In this document: positions 35,370 through 44,045 of the stretch, in pieces
Layout of the letters: each line of letters begins with the position of its first letter
Position numbering within the stretch: the first letter of the stretch is position 1
DNA from: JAWKTT01 sp041398965
Lineage (GTDB): Bacteria > Planctomycetota > Planctomycetia > Planctomycetales > Planctomycetaceae
DNA length: 64,000 nucleotides
Assembly (NCBI GenBank): GCA_041398965.1
Contig: JAWKTT010000013.1
Coordinates: 71,426 to 135,425, forward strand
Direction of reading: 5' to 3'
Notes under the pieces: generated by a model
What the model was told of the DNA's origin: nothing
Databases searched by the model: none
The model's input: only the letters and a program-made list of their open reading frames with translations
Translations under genes and position numbers: made by a program

Positions 35370-37340
35370 TCAGGGGGCGCTGAGCGAGAGCTGCATCAGG
35401 GAGGGATCGTTCGCCTCCTGCGGGTTTTCTTCCCCTTCTTCGGCAAGAACGTTGTCGACCAGGAAGTAGAGGAGTTGCCGAAGTTCGACCGGCTCGACTT
35501 CGTCGGCGAGAGCTTCGGCACGGGCACGGGACTTGTCGACGAGGGCTTCCGCCTTCTCGAAGACGCCAAGCGATTGAAACAGCCGGCGGAGTAGCTCCAA
35601 CCGGAGATCGTCCCGTTCATCACTTTCATACAGGCTGCGGATTTCGGCTCGCTGGGAGTCGGTCGCGGCATCAAGGGCGAGAGCCAACAGCAGCGTCGGT
35701 CGGAGGGCGAGTGCATCTTGACCGGCGACAAGTTTGTTATTGGCGTCCCCCTGCCAGTCCTTCAAGTCGTTGAGAATCTGAAATCCGACCCCCAGCTGAC
35801 GACAGAACTGCGGAACGACGGTTGCGTACGGCTCGACACTTCCTGCCATTCGCAAGCCCGAAAAGAGAGCCGCTTCGAATGCAGGAGACGTTTTTAACGC
35901 ATAGATGGACAGGGCATCGAGTGGTGTGAAGTTCCAGTCAGGGGAGTTCTGCCATGCCATTTCGGCCCCTTGACCATCACAAAGACGGATGTGGGCGTTG
36001 GACATACTGTCGACAATGTCACAGGCGATGTCAGCCCCGAGTTCGCCACGAGAGGCATTGACGAGACGATACCCCATGCCGATGAGATAGTCCCCGATGT
36101 TGATCGCGGGACCGAGTCCTTGAGTCCGGTGCAGTGTGTCACGACCGTAACGGAAGAGATCGTCATCCTGAATATCGTCGTGCACGAGAGATGCCTTATG
36201 AAAGGCCTCGATCGCCATGGCGACCCGGGCCACTGCATCGGTCATCACAGGCATCGGCGGATTGACGGTCGCGTCAGCCGACTCGGTCGGTGTTGGTTCG
36301 GCGAGTTCTTGCCCCTTCATCAGCCGTCCGCCGGTGACAGCGTCAAATGCGGCAAGAGTGATGAACGGTCGGAACCGCTTTCCGCCGTTGGCGAGCCAGT
36401 CGTACGCGACATCTTCGGTGATCCCGAGTGGTGACTTTGCCTTTTCAGGGGTCTTGCTCCGTTGACGTGGAATCAGCCGATCAAAGTCTTCTGTGAACAG
36501 ACGATTCGCGGCCCGCATGATCGGGATGTAACTCGATGTCTGCGGTTCCTCCAGAGGCTCGAACTTCTCGAGCACATCCCAGACCCAGGACTCATCGAGC
36601 TTCGTGTTCTTGCAATCGCCCGAATGCAGCGGGATGGCATAGGACGGCACACCGGCAATGAGCACCTTGTCGATGGCTTTTTCGAGGACGTTGAGACAGG
36701 CCACCCCGAGAATCGCGTCGACGTACCCCTCAACGATGATCTTCAACACAATTGGCGACCCCTCGGCCACCAGCACCTTGTAACCCAACTGCTCGGCTCG
36801 CACCTTATAATCAGCAATCGAGCAAGCGCCGCACTTTTCGCAGTCGAGGCCGAACTCATCATACTCAGCCGGGCATCCTTCCGCATGTTTCAGGCAGTGG
36901 GGCAACAACAGCAGACGGCGCTCGTAAGGGACCGCCATGAACTGCTTCTTCCAGAAGAAGTTCCCAATCAACACCATCGCAAACCCGAGAAACTTCTCGG
37001 GTTTCCCCATTTGCGTCAACAGTTGACGCCCCATTTGTTCGAGATCGTTCTTTGTAAAGCTGTGCGTCTTGTCGAGACCATTGGCCAACTTCTCGGCAGC
37101 AGCTTTAATTGCTTCTCGCTCGGCGAGAGTCTCGGGGACCATCTTGAGGTGCGATGTACTCTTGCGACGCTTTTTCTTTACGGGAACGTCGTCGTCGTCT
37201 TGATACTTGGAGACGGTGCCATTGCCGTTTGGGGAGGCTTGCTCATTGGCCGGATGCGAATCGTTGACGTCTGCCAGATTGCCGGCCGTTTCACGTTCGG
37301 CAATCTTGTCGGTCGGTTGAAAAGGGGCGGCAATGTCCAC
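35370..37340 (-). CDS. DUF116-polyprenyl synthetase fusion protein
   Basis: This 656-residue protein has three parts. Residues 1-70 are disordered and end in a lysine/arginine-rich patch. Residues about 75-285 match DUF116, with its cysteine cluster (C149, C156, C167, C170, C173) in L-P-H-C...C-P-A...C-E-K-C-G-A-C-S. Residues about 305-640 are an isoprenyl diphosphate synthase: G-G-K-R-F-R-P (319-325), first aspartate motif D-D-I-Q-D (388-392) and second motif N-D-L-K-D (524-528), where the first Asp is Asn. The synthase condenses isopentenyl diphosphate onto an allylic chain. It follows a cyclase gene by 115 bases on the same strand, so it likely supplies the cyclase substrate. The DUF116 role is unknown; its cysteines suggest a metal or Fe-S site. 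Confidence 0.88.
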   Translation of the reverse strand: MDIAAPFQPTDKIAERETAGNLADVNDSHPANEQASPNGNGTVSKYQDDDDVPVKKKRRKSTSHLKMVPETLAEREAIKAAAEKLANGLDKTHSFTKNDLEQMGRQLLTQMGKPEKFLGFAMVLIGNFFWKKQFMAVPYERRLLLLPHCLKHAEGCPAEYDEFGLDCEKCGACSIADYKVRAEQLGYKVLVAEGSPIVLKIIVEGYVDAILGVACLNVLEKAIDKVLIAGVPSYAIPLHSGDCKNTKLDESWVWDVLEKFEPLEEPQTSSYIPIMRAANRLFTEDFDRLIPRQRSKTPEKAKSPLGITEDVAYDWLANGGKRFRPFITLAAFDAVTGGRLMKGQELAEPTPTESADATVNPPMPVMTDAVARVAMAIEAFHKASLVHDDIQDDDLFRYGRDTLHRTQGLGPAINIGDYLIGMGYRLVNASRGELGADIACDIVDSMSNAHIRLCDGQGAEMAWQNSPDWNFTPLDALSIYALKTSPAFEAALFSGLRMAGSVEPYATVVPQFCRQLGVGFQILNDLKDWQGDANNKLVAGQDALALRPTLLLALALDAATDSQRAEIRSLYESDERDDLRLELLRRLFQSLGVFEKAEALVDKSRARAEALADEVEPVELRQLLYFLVDNVLAEEGEENPQEANDPSLMQLSLSAP

Positions 37341-37455
37341 GATGACTCCTCAAGATCAGACGACCCGGTCGACGTGCGTTCCGGGACCGATGAACTGTAT
37401 GTCGCGATGACCCGCAAACACTCAGTGCTCTGGCTCAGTGATATTGTTTTCTTGC

Positions 37456-39444
37456 TTAGTGATCTTCTGCAACTTCCGCTTCATCCAGCTTCTTAGACGC
37501 CCGCCTCAAACAGGCAACCGCAAAGATGAGCGGATATAAACGTTCAAAGTACCACAATTTGGCGAAATAGAAACCGATAGGGGCCGGTTCGTCGATCGTT
37601 CCCGCTTCAACCCGGGCGATCAACCACAACAGGCCCCGGTCGACATGATTGCGAGCCGAGGGGTCCTCCAGCAAGAGTTCTGTCGCCAAAGCGGTCTCTT
37701 CGACCGAACTTTGCGTTCCCGGCCCCGCCCCCCAACCCCCATCTTGATTCTGATTTCCCCGCAGCCACGTCAGTCCGCGCTGGGCCGTCGCCGACTCCAG
37801 CAACCCGGCATCGCGGTACAACGCCAAGACCTTCGCCGTCCCATAAGTGGGACTGATGTCGTCCGGTGCGAACTGATTCCCGAACCACAATGGCAACCAC
37901 GACCCATCCCCCCGTTGCAGACGACGCAGAAACTGAAAACCTCGATGAACAGCCTTGCCCCACGGTTCGTTCAACCATCGAGATTCGTCAGTCAGACGCA
38001 TTCGAGTCTCATTCGATACAAATCTCCACCTCACAGAGCTATCCTGATCTGCAAGCACCAAAGGCACACCGTTCACATGTTTGGAACGCAGCATCCCCCT
38101 CAGACAGTGGGCGGTGATGTCGGGGGAACTTCGATCGAACGGGAGCTTCCCCCAACCCCGGCAGAAGGTCGGGAAACCGCCATCACGATTTTGCAGACTC
38201 AACAGCCAATCAGTCCCCCGTTGAATTGCGAGTCTGTCGGGGGTCTCAGTCTGGATGTCGACGGTGTAATTCGTGGACACGGCGTTTCTGTGCGAAACGA
38301 CACAATCCGCCAGAACGTCGCCCCCTTGCTGCGGTGAAACGGCCGCGATCTCAGCAAGGGCGAGCATCGCTCCGGGGGTATCGTCGGCATCAGGGACGCC
38401 ACCGGGGAGCGGCGTCCAGGACCAGCCGCCGGGGTCCGCATTCGTAAACGGATGTACCTCGTGATACTGCTGATCCAGCAACCACTTCCTAAGCGGTTCC
38501 CGCGACTCTTCCGGCAAGTCCACGCCTAGAGCGTTTATGGAGAGCGTGGTGACCCATGTCGACAGGTTCGTGTCGATCGGCCAGCTTCCATCGGGGCGAA
38601 CGGAATCGACGAGAAACGCGACCCCCTTACGCACGACCGGATGTGCTGCAAGTCCCTTTGCCGCAAGGGCCATCGTGACGAAACTTGTCAACGGGGCCGC
38701 CTCCAGGAATCCGCCATTCGTCGGTTGGATCCGTTCGAGGACTTGCAAGCTCTTCGCGATCGACCGGTTCCGAATGATGCGCGTCAACGGGTTCCAAGTA
38801 GGGCAGAAATGGTGCCGGACTTGCCCAATGGCGATTAATGCCGGCAACGCATAACTGACAACCGGCAGCCTCACGGTCTTGTAAAACTTTGCCGGAAGAC
38901 ACGCGAGTTCAAAGGGTAGCTGCGTGATCGTCTCCCACTCGACCAGCCCGGCAAGCGCACAGTGCGTGAGAATCGGGATGGAAAAGGTCTTGTCCTTCCC
39001 ATACCTCTTGATGACCGCCGGCACACCCCCCGCCGCATCGATAAACGATTTCGCGAGGTCGATGCTTGAAGTCGTCGTTTCTGCCAGAATCTTGTCTTGC
39101 GAGGGGCTCGCTGTTTCTGCCGTCGCCGTTAGCGTCGCGTGGCAGAGCATCGTCGTCGAGATGTTCGAGAGACTTTTGACGGTGTCCCCCCAACCTCCGT
39201 CAGCGTTTTGATGTTCTCGCAACCACCGCGTACCGCCGTCGATGAGCCTCTGAAACTGATTCGCGTCAATCCAGTCGACTCCCCCCCGCCGCACCTGTTC
39301 CAACGCCATGACCGCCGTCGCCGTGGAGAGGGCCGACGTCGACAGTTCCCCCGTCCAATAATGTTCCCCGCCCCGCGCATTGAGCAACGTCTGCGTTGCC
39401 AGCTTTGCCGCATCGTGCAATCGAGCGAGATCGTCTACATGCAT
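37456..39444 (-). CDS. Squalene-hopene-cyclase-like class II terpene cyclase
   Basis: At 662 residues the length is that of squalene-hopene cyclase. The protonating D-x-D-D motif is present as D-A-D-D-T (352-356). QW repeats (Q-x3-G-x-W/F) are found at 79-85, 418-424, 510-516 and 565-571, and weaker ones at 240-246 and 282-288. The C-terminal end F-Y-F-A-K-L-W-Y-F-E-R-L-Y-P-L is like the SHC tail. It has no membrane-spanning segment; SHCs are monotopic on the inner membrane. Its partner downstream is a polyprenyl synthase fusion, so the substrate may be a linear polyprenyl diphosphate rather than squalene (as for class II diterpene cyclases). No squalene synthase gene is in the window. Confidence 0.85.
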   Translation of the reverse strand: MHVDDLARLHDAAKLATQTLLNARGGEHYWTGELSTSALSTATAVMALEQVRRGGVDWIDANQFQRLIDGGTRWLREHQNADGGWGDTVKSLSNISTTMLCHATLTATAETASPSQDKILAETTTSSIDLAKSFIDAAGGVPAVIKRYGKDKTFSIPILTHCALAGLVEWETITQLPFELACLPAKFYKTVRLPVVSYALPALIAIGQVRHHFCPTWNPLTRIIRNRSIAKSLQVLERIQPTNGGFLEAAPLTSFVTMALAAKGLAAHPVVRKGVAFLVDSVRPDGSWPIDTNLSTWVTTLSINALGVDLPEESREPLRKWLLDQQYHEVHPFTNADPGGWSWTPLPGGVPDADDTPGAMLALAEIAAVSPQQGGDVLADCVVSHRNAVSTNYTVDIQTETPDRLAIQRGTDWLLSLQNRDGGFPTFCRGWGKLPFDRSSPDITAHCLRGMLRSKHVNGVPLVLADQDSSVRWRFVSNETRMRLTDESRWLNEPWGKAVHRGFQFLRRLQRGDGSWLPLWFGNQFAPDDISPTYGTAKVLALYRDAGLLESATAQRGLTWLRGNQNQDGGWGAGPGTQSSVEETALATELLLEDPSARNHVDRGLLWLIARVEAGTIDEPAPIGFYFAKLWYFERLYPLIFAVACLRRASKKLDEAEVAEDH

Positions 39445-39927
39445 GGGAACCTTGTCTCGATTGCCAATTCGTTGGATACAGATGCTGTGGGATGCAAATC
39501 GTGAGGGAAAAGGTCAGCCGCCGGTGACCCATTTCGCCGATGAGACCGGCGGCGACCGTTCGCTTTGAGACAGTGACGAGTCTTGCAGTTCGTGCCTCTG
39601 GCACTGCGTGACTGGAGAGGTTACCGAATTCAGGCGTCGGCCGGAACTTACCATGTTCAATGAATACGTCTCGGAGTGGGCCCGCATCTGCGGAGGGAAC
39701 GGTAATCTGCGAAATCTCGGGAAAGTTCCGGACCACAAAGATTTTCTGTGGATGACTGAGACCATTAGCAGAATGAGAGTTGACCCCACGATGTGTCCGT
39801 TGACTTTGAGGGTGGCCGGGACGGAATCGGGATGAATTCTGCAATCCTCACGGCGATTGGGACTTTGCAAACTTCAAACAACGCTGATATCATTAGGCGA
39901 CAGGAACTTTCTCCTCTGAAATGGAAT
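39445..39927. other. Divergent intergenic region, cyclase / DUF1559
   Basis: These 483 bases separate the terpene cyclase (minus) and a DUF1559 gene (plus). The plus-strand promoter at 39865-39893 is listed separately. Frames open on both strands in this stretch have no recognisable motif. Confidence 0.4.
39865..39893 (+). promoter_or_regulatory. Sigma-70-type promoter with extended -10 for the DUF1559 gene
   Basis: TTGCAA (39865-39870) and TATCAT (39888-39893) are separated by 17 bases, with TGA directly before the -10. A start near 39900 gives a leader of about 28 bases to the ATG at 39928 and argues against starts upstream. Confidence 0.5.
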
Positions 39928-40872
39928 ATGCAGATGGTACATCGACCTCTTCGCCAGCACGGCTCACACAAGCCAACACTCCGGTCTGGTTTCACACTTA
40001 TCGAACTGCTGGTGGTGATGGCAATCATCGCCCTCTTGGCGTCTCTATTGCTCCCTGCAGTCCAATCGGTCCGCGAGTCAGGACGTCGGTCGCAGTGCAT
40101 CAGCAACATGCACAACCTGATCGTCGCCGCCCACAACTATGATTCCGGCATGGGGGTGCTCCCGCCTGGATGGATTGTCGATCCGAACGCTGGATGTAAT
40201 GAGCCGATCAATATCAATACTCCTGTTGAAGTGCCAATACGAAGCAAGCTGAAGGTGACGTTAACGAGTGGTTCAATTTCTCCCGAATGGGGTTGGCATG
40301 CCATGTTGCTCCCCTATATCGAACAGGAAAAGATGGAGCCAGATTGGCTACAAGCGAAACGGGCCGGTAGCCAGAACTGGAACATCATTCAGACCCCACT
40401 TCAGTTGTATGTCTGCCCGAGTTCCAGCCTGCCGTCCGACCGTCCGAGCCGACTGGGGTACACCAACTATCGCGGGGTGATGGGATATTGGCCGCAGTCT
40501 GCCCCGGCAGCACTAAACAATGGCACGTTCTATGGCAACAGCCGCCTTTCCGTTGGTAAGGATTTCAAAGACGGGACATCGGAAACGATGTTCTTTGCCG
40601 AAACTCCGTTCGGTTTCTGGGGAGACGCACTCTCTTGTTGTTCGCGAGTTCGGGACGATTATTCTTCCCCGAATCACTTCGATCAGTATTGGACATCTGC
40701 TGACAGTTGCGGCAATGCCTATCACTATTTCGGTTTCGGTGGTCCGCATCCTGGACTCGTTATCATTGCCATGGGAGACGGACAGGCCAAGGCGATCAAC
40801 AAGTCGGTTGCTTCCACGGTCCTGTATGCGATCTCGACCCGCAATGGTGGCGAACCAACACCAGAATACTAA
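39928..40872 (+). CDS. DUF1559 family protein with type IV pilin-like N-terminus
   Basis: The 314-residue protein has a prepilin-type processing site (S-G/F-T-L-I-E-L-L-V-V) followed by a hydrophobic helix (A-I-I-A-L-L-A-S-L-L-L-P-A-V) and R-R-S-Q-C, the standard DUF1559 N-terminus. The rest is the DUF1559 beta-rich domain, with H-N-Y, L-P-P-G-W, and the closing H-P-G-L-V-I-I-A-M-G-D-G motif. These are probably secreted, pseudopilin-like proteins and are highly amplified in planctomycetes. The start at 39928 (or the ATG at 39934) is favoured by the promoter at 39865-39893. Transcription ends at the terminator at 40922. A second copy is at 50049. Confidence 0.92.
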   Translation: MQMVHRPLRQHGSHKPTLRSGFTLIELLVVMAIIALLASLLLPAVQSVRESGRRSQCISNMHNLIVAAHNYDSGMGVLPPGWIVDPNAGCNEPININTPVEVPIRSKLKVTLTSGSISPEWGWHAMLLPYIEQEKMEPDWLQAKRAGSQNWNIIQTPLQLYVCPSSSLPSDRPSRLGYTNYRGVMGYWPQSAPAALNNGTFYGNSRLSVGKDFKDGTSETMFFAETPFGFWGDALSCCSRVRDDYSSPNHFDQYWTSADSCGNAYHYFGFGGPHPGLVIIAMGDGQAKAINKSVASTVLYAISTRNGGEPTPEY

Positions 40873-40921
40873 TCGACAAAGCTTGCCATATCTTGGTGAG
40901 TTACTGGAATCCAAACGATTC

Positions 40922-40972
40922 AACACCCTGTCACCGGCGAGTCATGCTGGGGACGGGGTGTTTCTTTTTTTT
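40922..40972 (+). terminator. Rho-independent terminator of the DUF1559 gene
   Basis: AACACCCTGTC (40922-40932) pairs with GACGGGGTGTT (40952-40962) in an 11-bp stem with one T-G pair, followed by TCTTTTTTTT (40963-40972). It lies 50 bases past the DUF1559 stop codon. Confidence 0.88.
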
Positions 40973-41148
40973 GCCGAATCAGCGAAAGTGTCGGTGGTTG
41001 ACGTTTGAGTCTGTCGACAACATTTCGATGGAATCAAGGAGCAATGGAACAAATTCCACACATGCCCGACGCGGGGCTTGGTCACCGTACGACTCGACAT
41101 TATTGAAACATTCTCTCCACGAAACATTCGCACCTTTGAGGGTTCTCG

Positions 41149-42549
41149 ATGAAAATCACATTTCTCGGTGCTGCTGGTGAAGTGACCGGTAGCCAGCATC
41201 TGATCGAGACTCGTTCGGTCCGGCTGCTCTTGGACTGCGGACTGTTTCAGGGACCGCGAGCGGAGTCTCGTAAGAAGAATGAGATTTTTCGTTGCGATCC
41301 CCAAAACGTCGATGCGGTCATTCTGTCTCATGCTCACATGGATCACTGTGGTAACCTGCCGGGTCTGTACAAGCAGGGGTTTCGCGGGCCGGTCTTTTCG
41401 ACGGAAGCAACAGCCGACATCGCCGAACTGATGCTGCTCGACTCCGCAAAGATTCAGCAGGAAGACGCGAAGTATCTGACTCGCAAGTTGAAGTCGAATC
41501 ATCCCCCGGTCGAGCCCTTGTACGAGGAAGAGCATGTCACCGGGTTGATGAAGAAGTTTGAACCGTTGAAGTTTTCCGAATGGCATGAATTGTCGAAGGA
41601 TGTCTCGGTTCGGTTTCAACCTGCCGGACACATCCTGGGATCGGCCATCACGGAACTGAAGATTCGTGATGGGGCGAAGTGGCGACGAGTCGTGTTCACT
41701 GGGGACCTTGGTCGACGCGACATGCCACTCCTGGTCGATCCCATCCCGGTCGACGGTGCCGATGTTCTCATCACGGAATGCCTGTATGGCAACCGAGTGC
41801 ATCCCCCATCCGAGGACATCAAGACGGAACTGCAACGCATCCTCAGCGAAACGGCGCGTCGAGAAGGGCGCGTGATTATTCCCGCATTCAGTCTCGGTCG
41901 AACGCAACAGATCGTCTACTTCCTGAACGAACTGTTCAACGAAAGGAAGCTCCCTCGAATGCCGGTTTTTGTCGATAGCCCGCTCGCCAATCGACTCACG
42001 AAGATCTTTGTGCGCTACGACCATACGATGGATGCCGATGTCCAGAAGACCCTGAAACACGATGACGATGTTTTTGGATTTTCTTCGCTTACCTACGTCG
42101 GTCCACAACAGGAGAGTATGGCCCTCAACCATCGAAAAGGCCCGTTTGTCGTCATCTCAGCGAGTGGCATGTGCGAAGGAGGGCGAGTCGTCCATCACAT
42201 ACGGAACGCTGTCTCGGATGATCGCAGCACGATCTGCCTGATGGGATATCAGGCCCCCCATACCCTCGGTTGGCAAATCGCTCAACGACAGGAGACTGTT
42301 CGTATCTTCGATCGACAGATGCCGCTGAATGCGCACGTCGAACAACTGAGCGGACTCTCGGCTCATGCCGACGCGAGCGACTTCAAATGGTGGTTTGAGG
42401 CATCGACCAGCCAGGGGACAGGTTTTGGGAAGGCGTTTCTCGTCCATGGCGAACGGGAGGGGGCCGAGGGGTTGGCAACGCTGATCAAGGATCATTGCGA
42501 CGAAGCTCCAGTCATCCCCAAGCTGTACGAGTCATTTGAGATCGACTAA
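41149..42549 (+). CDS. Metallo-beta-lactamase/beta-CASP RNA-processing nuclease
   Basis: The 466-residue protein has the MBL metal motif H-A-H-M-D-H-C-G (61-68), followed by the other ligands (G-H-I-L-G-S, G-D-L-G-R) and a beta-CASP region (F-V-V-I-S-A-S-G-M-C-E-G-G-R-V, and H-G-E-R-E-G near the C-terminus). Without the RNase J N-terminal insertion and C-terminal domain it belongs to the bacterial YSH1/CPSF-like subgroup. These are zinc-dependent RNases. The ATG at 41149 follows GAGGG seven bases before it. It is monocistronic or starts a short unit with the kinase 86 bases downstream. Confidence 0.9.
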   Translation: MKITFLGAAGEVTGSQHLIETRSVRLLLDCGLFQGPRAESRKKNEIFRCDPQNVDAVILSHAHMDHCGNLPGLYKQGFRGPVFSTEATADIAELMLLDSAKIQQEDAKYLTRKLKSNHPPVEPLYEEEHVTGLMKKFEPLKFSEWHELSKDVSVRFQPAGHILGSAITELKIRDGAKWRRVVFTGDLGRRDMPLLVDPIPVDGADVLITECLYGNRVHPPSEDIKTELQRILSETARREGRVIIPAFSLGRTQQIVYFLNELFNERKLPRMPVFVDSPLANRLTKIFVRYDHTMDADVQKTLKHDDDVFGFSSLTYVGPQQESMALNHRKGPFVVISASGMCEGGRVVHHIRNAVSDDRSTICLMGYQAPHTLGWQIAQRQETVRIFDRQMPLNAHVEQLSGLSAHADASDFKWWFEASTSQGTGFGKAFLVHGEREGAEGLATLIKDHCDEAPVIPKLYESFEID

Positions 42550-42635
42550 CCCCATTCCAGACGCCGGACTCCCATCGTCTGGCGACATTCCTTCGCCCCG
42601 AAGTCAGCGATTCCTGAAGTCAGCAGTACAGAAGA

Positions 42636-44045
42636 ATGAACGACAAGAGTTACAATCAAGCGATCAACGATTCCCCGACGGCTCAGCTTCGGGCCGAAGC
42701 GATCACCGTGCGAATTCGATGGTTCGGTCTGTGCGTAGGTTACGTCGTGGTCAATCTGTTAAGTGCTGGAGTGAATCGCTGGGAACTCAACTCGATCCTG
42801 ACGCTGGGGGCGGTGTATGCGGGGTTGGACACACTTTGGAGTGCCCGAAAGAAGGTCTTTCTCCGGCAGTTTCCGTTGTTCATCTCGCTGATGGAGGCGG
42901 TCTTTATCGGAATGCTGTGTCACTTTGGAGGCGGGGTCGATAGTCCGTTTCGATTCTACTACTTCCTCTCACTGCTCGTTTGTGCCATCCGGTATTCTCC
43001 GGGCATCACCTATTCGACACTCGCGTTGCACGCCGTCAGCTTTGCGACGCTGGCTGTCAGAAGTGGCGGGACAGAAGGTAATTTGCAGCCAGTGATTCTG
43101 ATGCTGATCTTTATGGCATGGGTCACCTGGGCGGGGACTGCACTCGTCGCGTTGTTGACCGACGTGAGCCGGAAGCAACTGGAGGCCAACAGTGAATTGA
43201 TCGAGTATCAGGTGTTGCTCGAACAGAAGATCATTCAGCGAACCAAACAGCTTCAGGAGTCACAGGCTCTGATCGTGCATCAGGAAAAACAGGCGGCGTT
43301 CGGACTACTGGCTGCGGGGATTGCCCATGAGGTGGGAAACCCTCTGGCGGCAATCAGCGGACTGGTGCAGTTAATGGACCGCCGCGACCTCGACACCTAC
43401 ATGCACGATAAGCTTCGCCTTATCAACGAGCAACTGGTACGTATTCAAAGGACGCTCAGGGAGTTAATCGAGTTTTCCCGCCCCGGCACGACGTTGCAGT
43501 CGGTCTGCCACATTCACGAAGTCATCGGCGACGCCCTCAGTATTGCCAAGTATTACAAACGCAAGAAAGGGAAGACGGTCATCACCCTGTTTGCCGAGGG
43601 GCTGCCGCGTGTCACTCTCGTCCGGGACCACATCTTGCAAGTGATGCTGAACCTGATTCTTAACTCACTTGATGCCACCGAAGAAGGCAGCTGTATCTGG
43701 ATTTCGACCTCACTGCGACAGGAGCAGTTGCACGTCACCGTGCGAGACCAGGGAAAAGGGATCGCCATCGAAGACCAGCAGCGTCTGTTTGCTCCGTACT
43801 TCACAACAAAAAAGACTGGCACGGGACTGGGGTTGTTCGTCTGCCGGAACCTGCTGACGGCCTGCGGCGGAGCAATTGATCTCGTCGAATCATCTTCGTC
43901 GGGGACTGAATTTGTCGTTCGTATCTCTGCGGAAGAACTCGAGGGAGCTGCCGACATTCCGGTCCCCGATGCCCCGACATCGCTTGATGCCCTGCCGGCG
44001 ACCGCGAGTTTTTCAGCCTTGCAGACCGGTGACAAGTCACCATGA
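42636..44045 (+). CDS. Membrane-bound sensor histidine kinase
   Basis: The 469 residues have about five or six membrane helices in the first 175 residues, without a large external loop, then a short coiled-coil and a kinase core: His231 in G-I-A-H-E-V-G-N-P-L-A, N-box L-N-L-I-L-N-S-L-D-A-T, D-Q-G-K-G, F-T-T-K-K-T-G-T-G-L-G-L. This is the NtrB/AtoS-like HPK4 arrangement, with the H-E-V-G-N-P motif. No response regulator is adjacent, and the stop codon overlaps the start of a glycosyltransferase gene (ATGA), so translation of the two is probably coupled. The NtrC-type regulator at 33.8-35.2 kb is a possible unlinked partner. Confidence 0.9.
   Translation: MNDKSYNQAINDSPTAQLRAEAITVRIRWFGLCVGYVVVNLLSAGVNRWELNSILTLGAVYAGLDTLWSARKKVFLRQFPLFISLMEAVFIGMLCHFGGGVDSPFRFYYFLSLLVCAIRYSPGITYSTLALHAVSFATLAVRSGGTEGNLQPVILMLIFMAWVTWAGTALVALLTDVSRKQLEANSELIEYQVLLEQKIIQRTKQLQESQALIVHQEKQAAFGLLAAGIAHEVGNPLAAISGLVQLMDRRDLDTYMHDKLRLINEQLVRIQRTLRELIEFSRPGTTLQSVCHIHEVIGDALSIAKYYKRKKGKTVITLFAEGLPRVTLVRDHILQVMLNLILNSLDATEEGSCIWISTSLRQEQLHVTVRDQGKGIAIEDQQRLFAPYFTTKKTGTGLGLFVCRNLLTACGGAIDLVESSSSGTEFVVRISAEELEGAADIPVPDAPTSLDALPATASFSALQTGDKSP

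Noticed and set aside
36462..37496. A 344-residue open frame on the plus strand
   Set aside because: It is antisense to the DUF116-synthase fusion and has no recognisable motif.
40942..42132. A 396-residue open frame on the minus strand
   Set aside because: It lies antisense to the beta-CASP nuclease, whose motifs are complete; it also runs into the DUF1559 terminator region.
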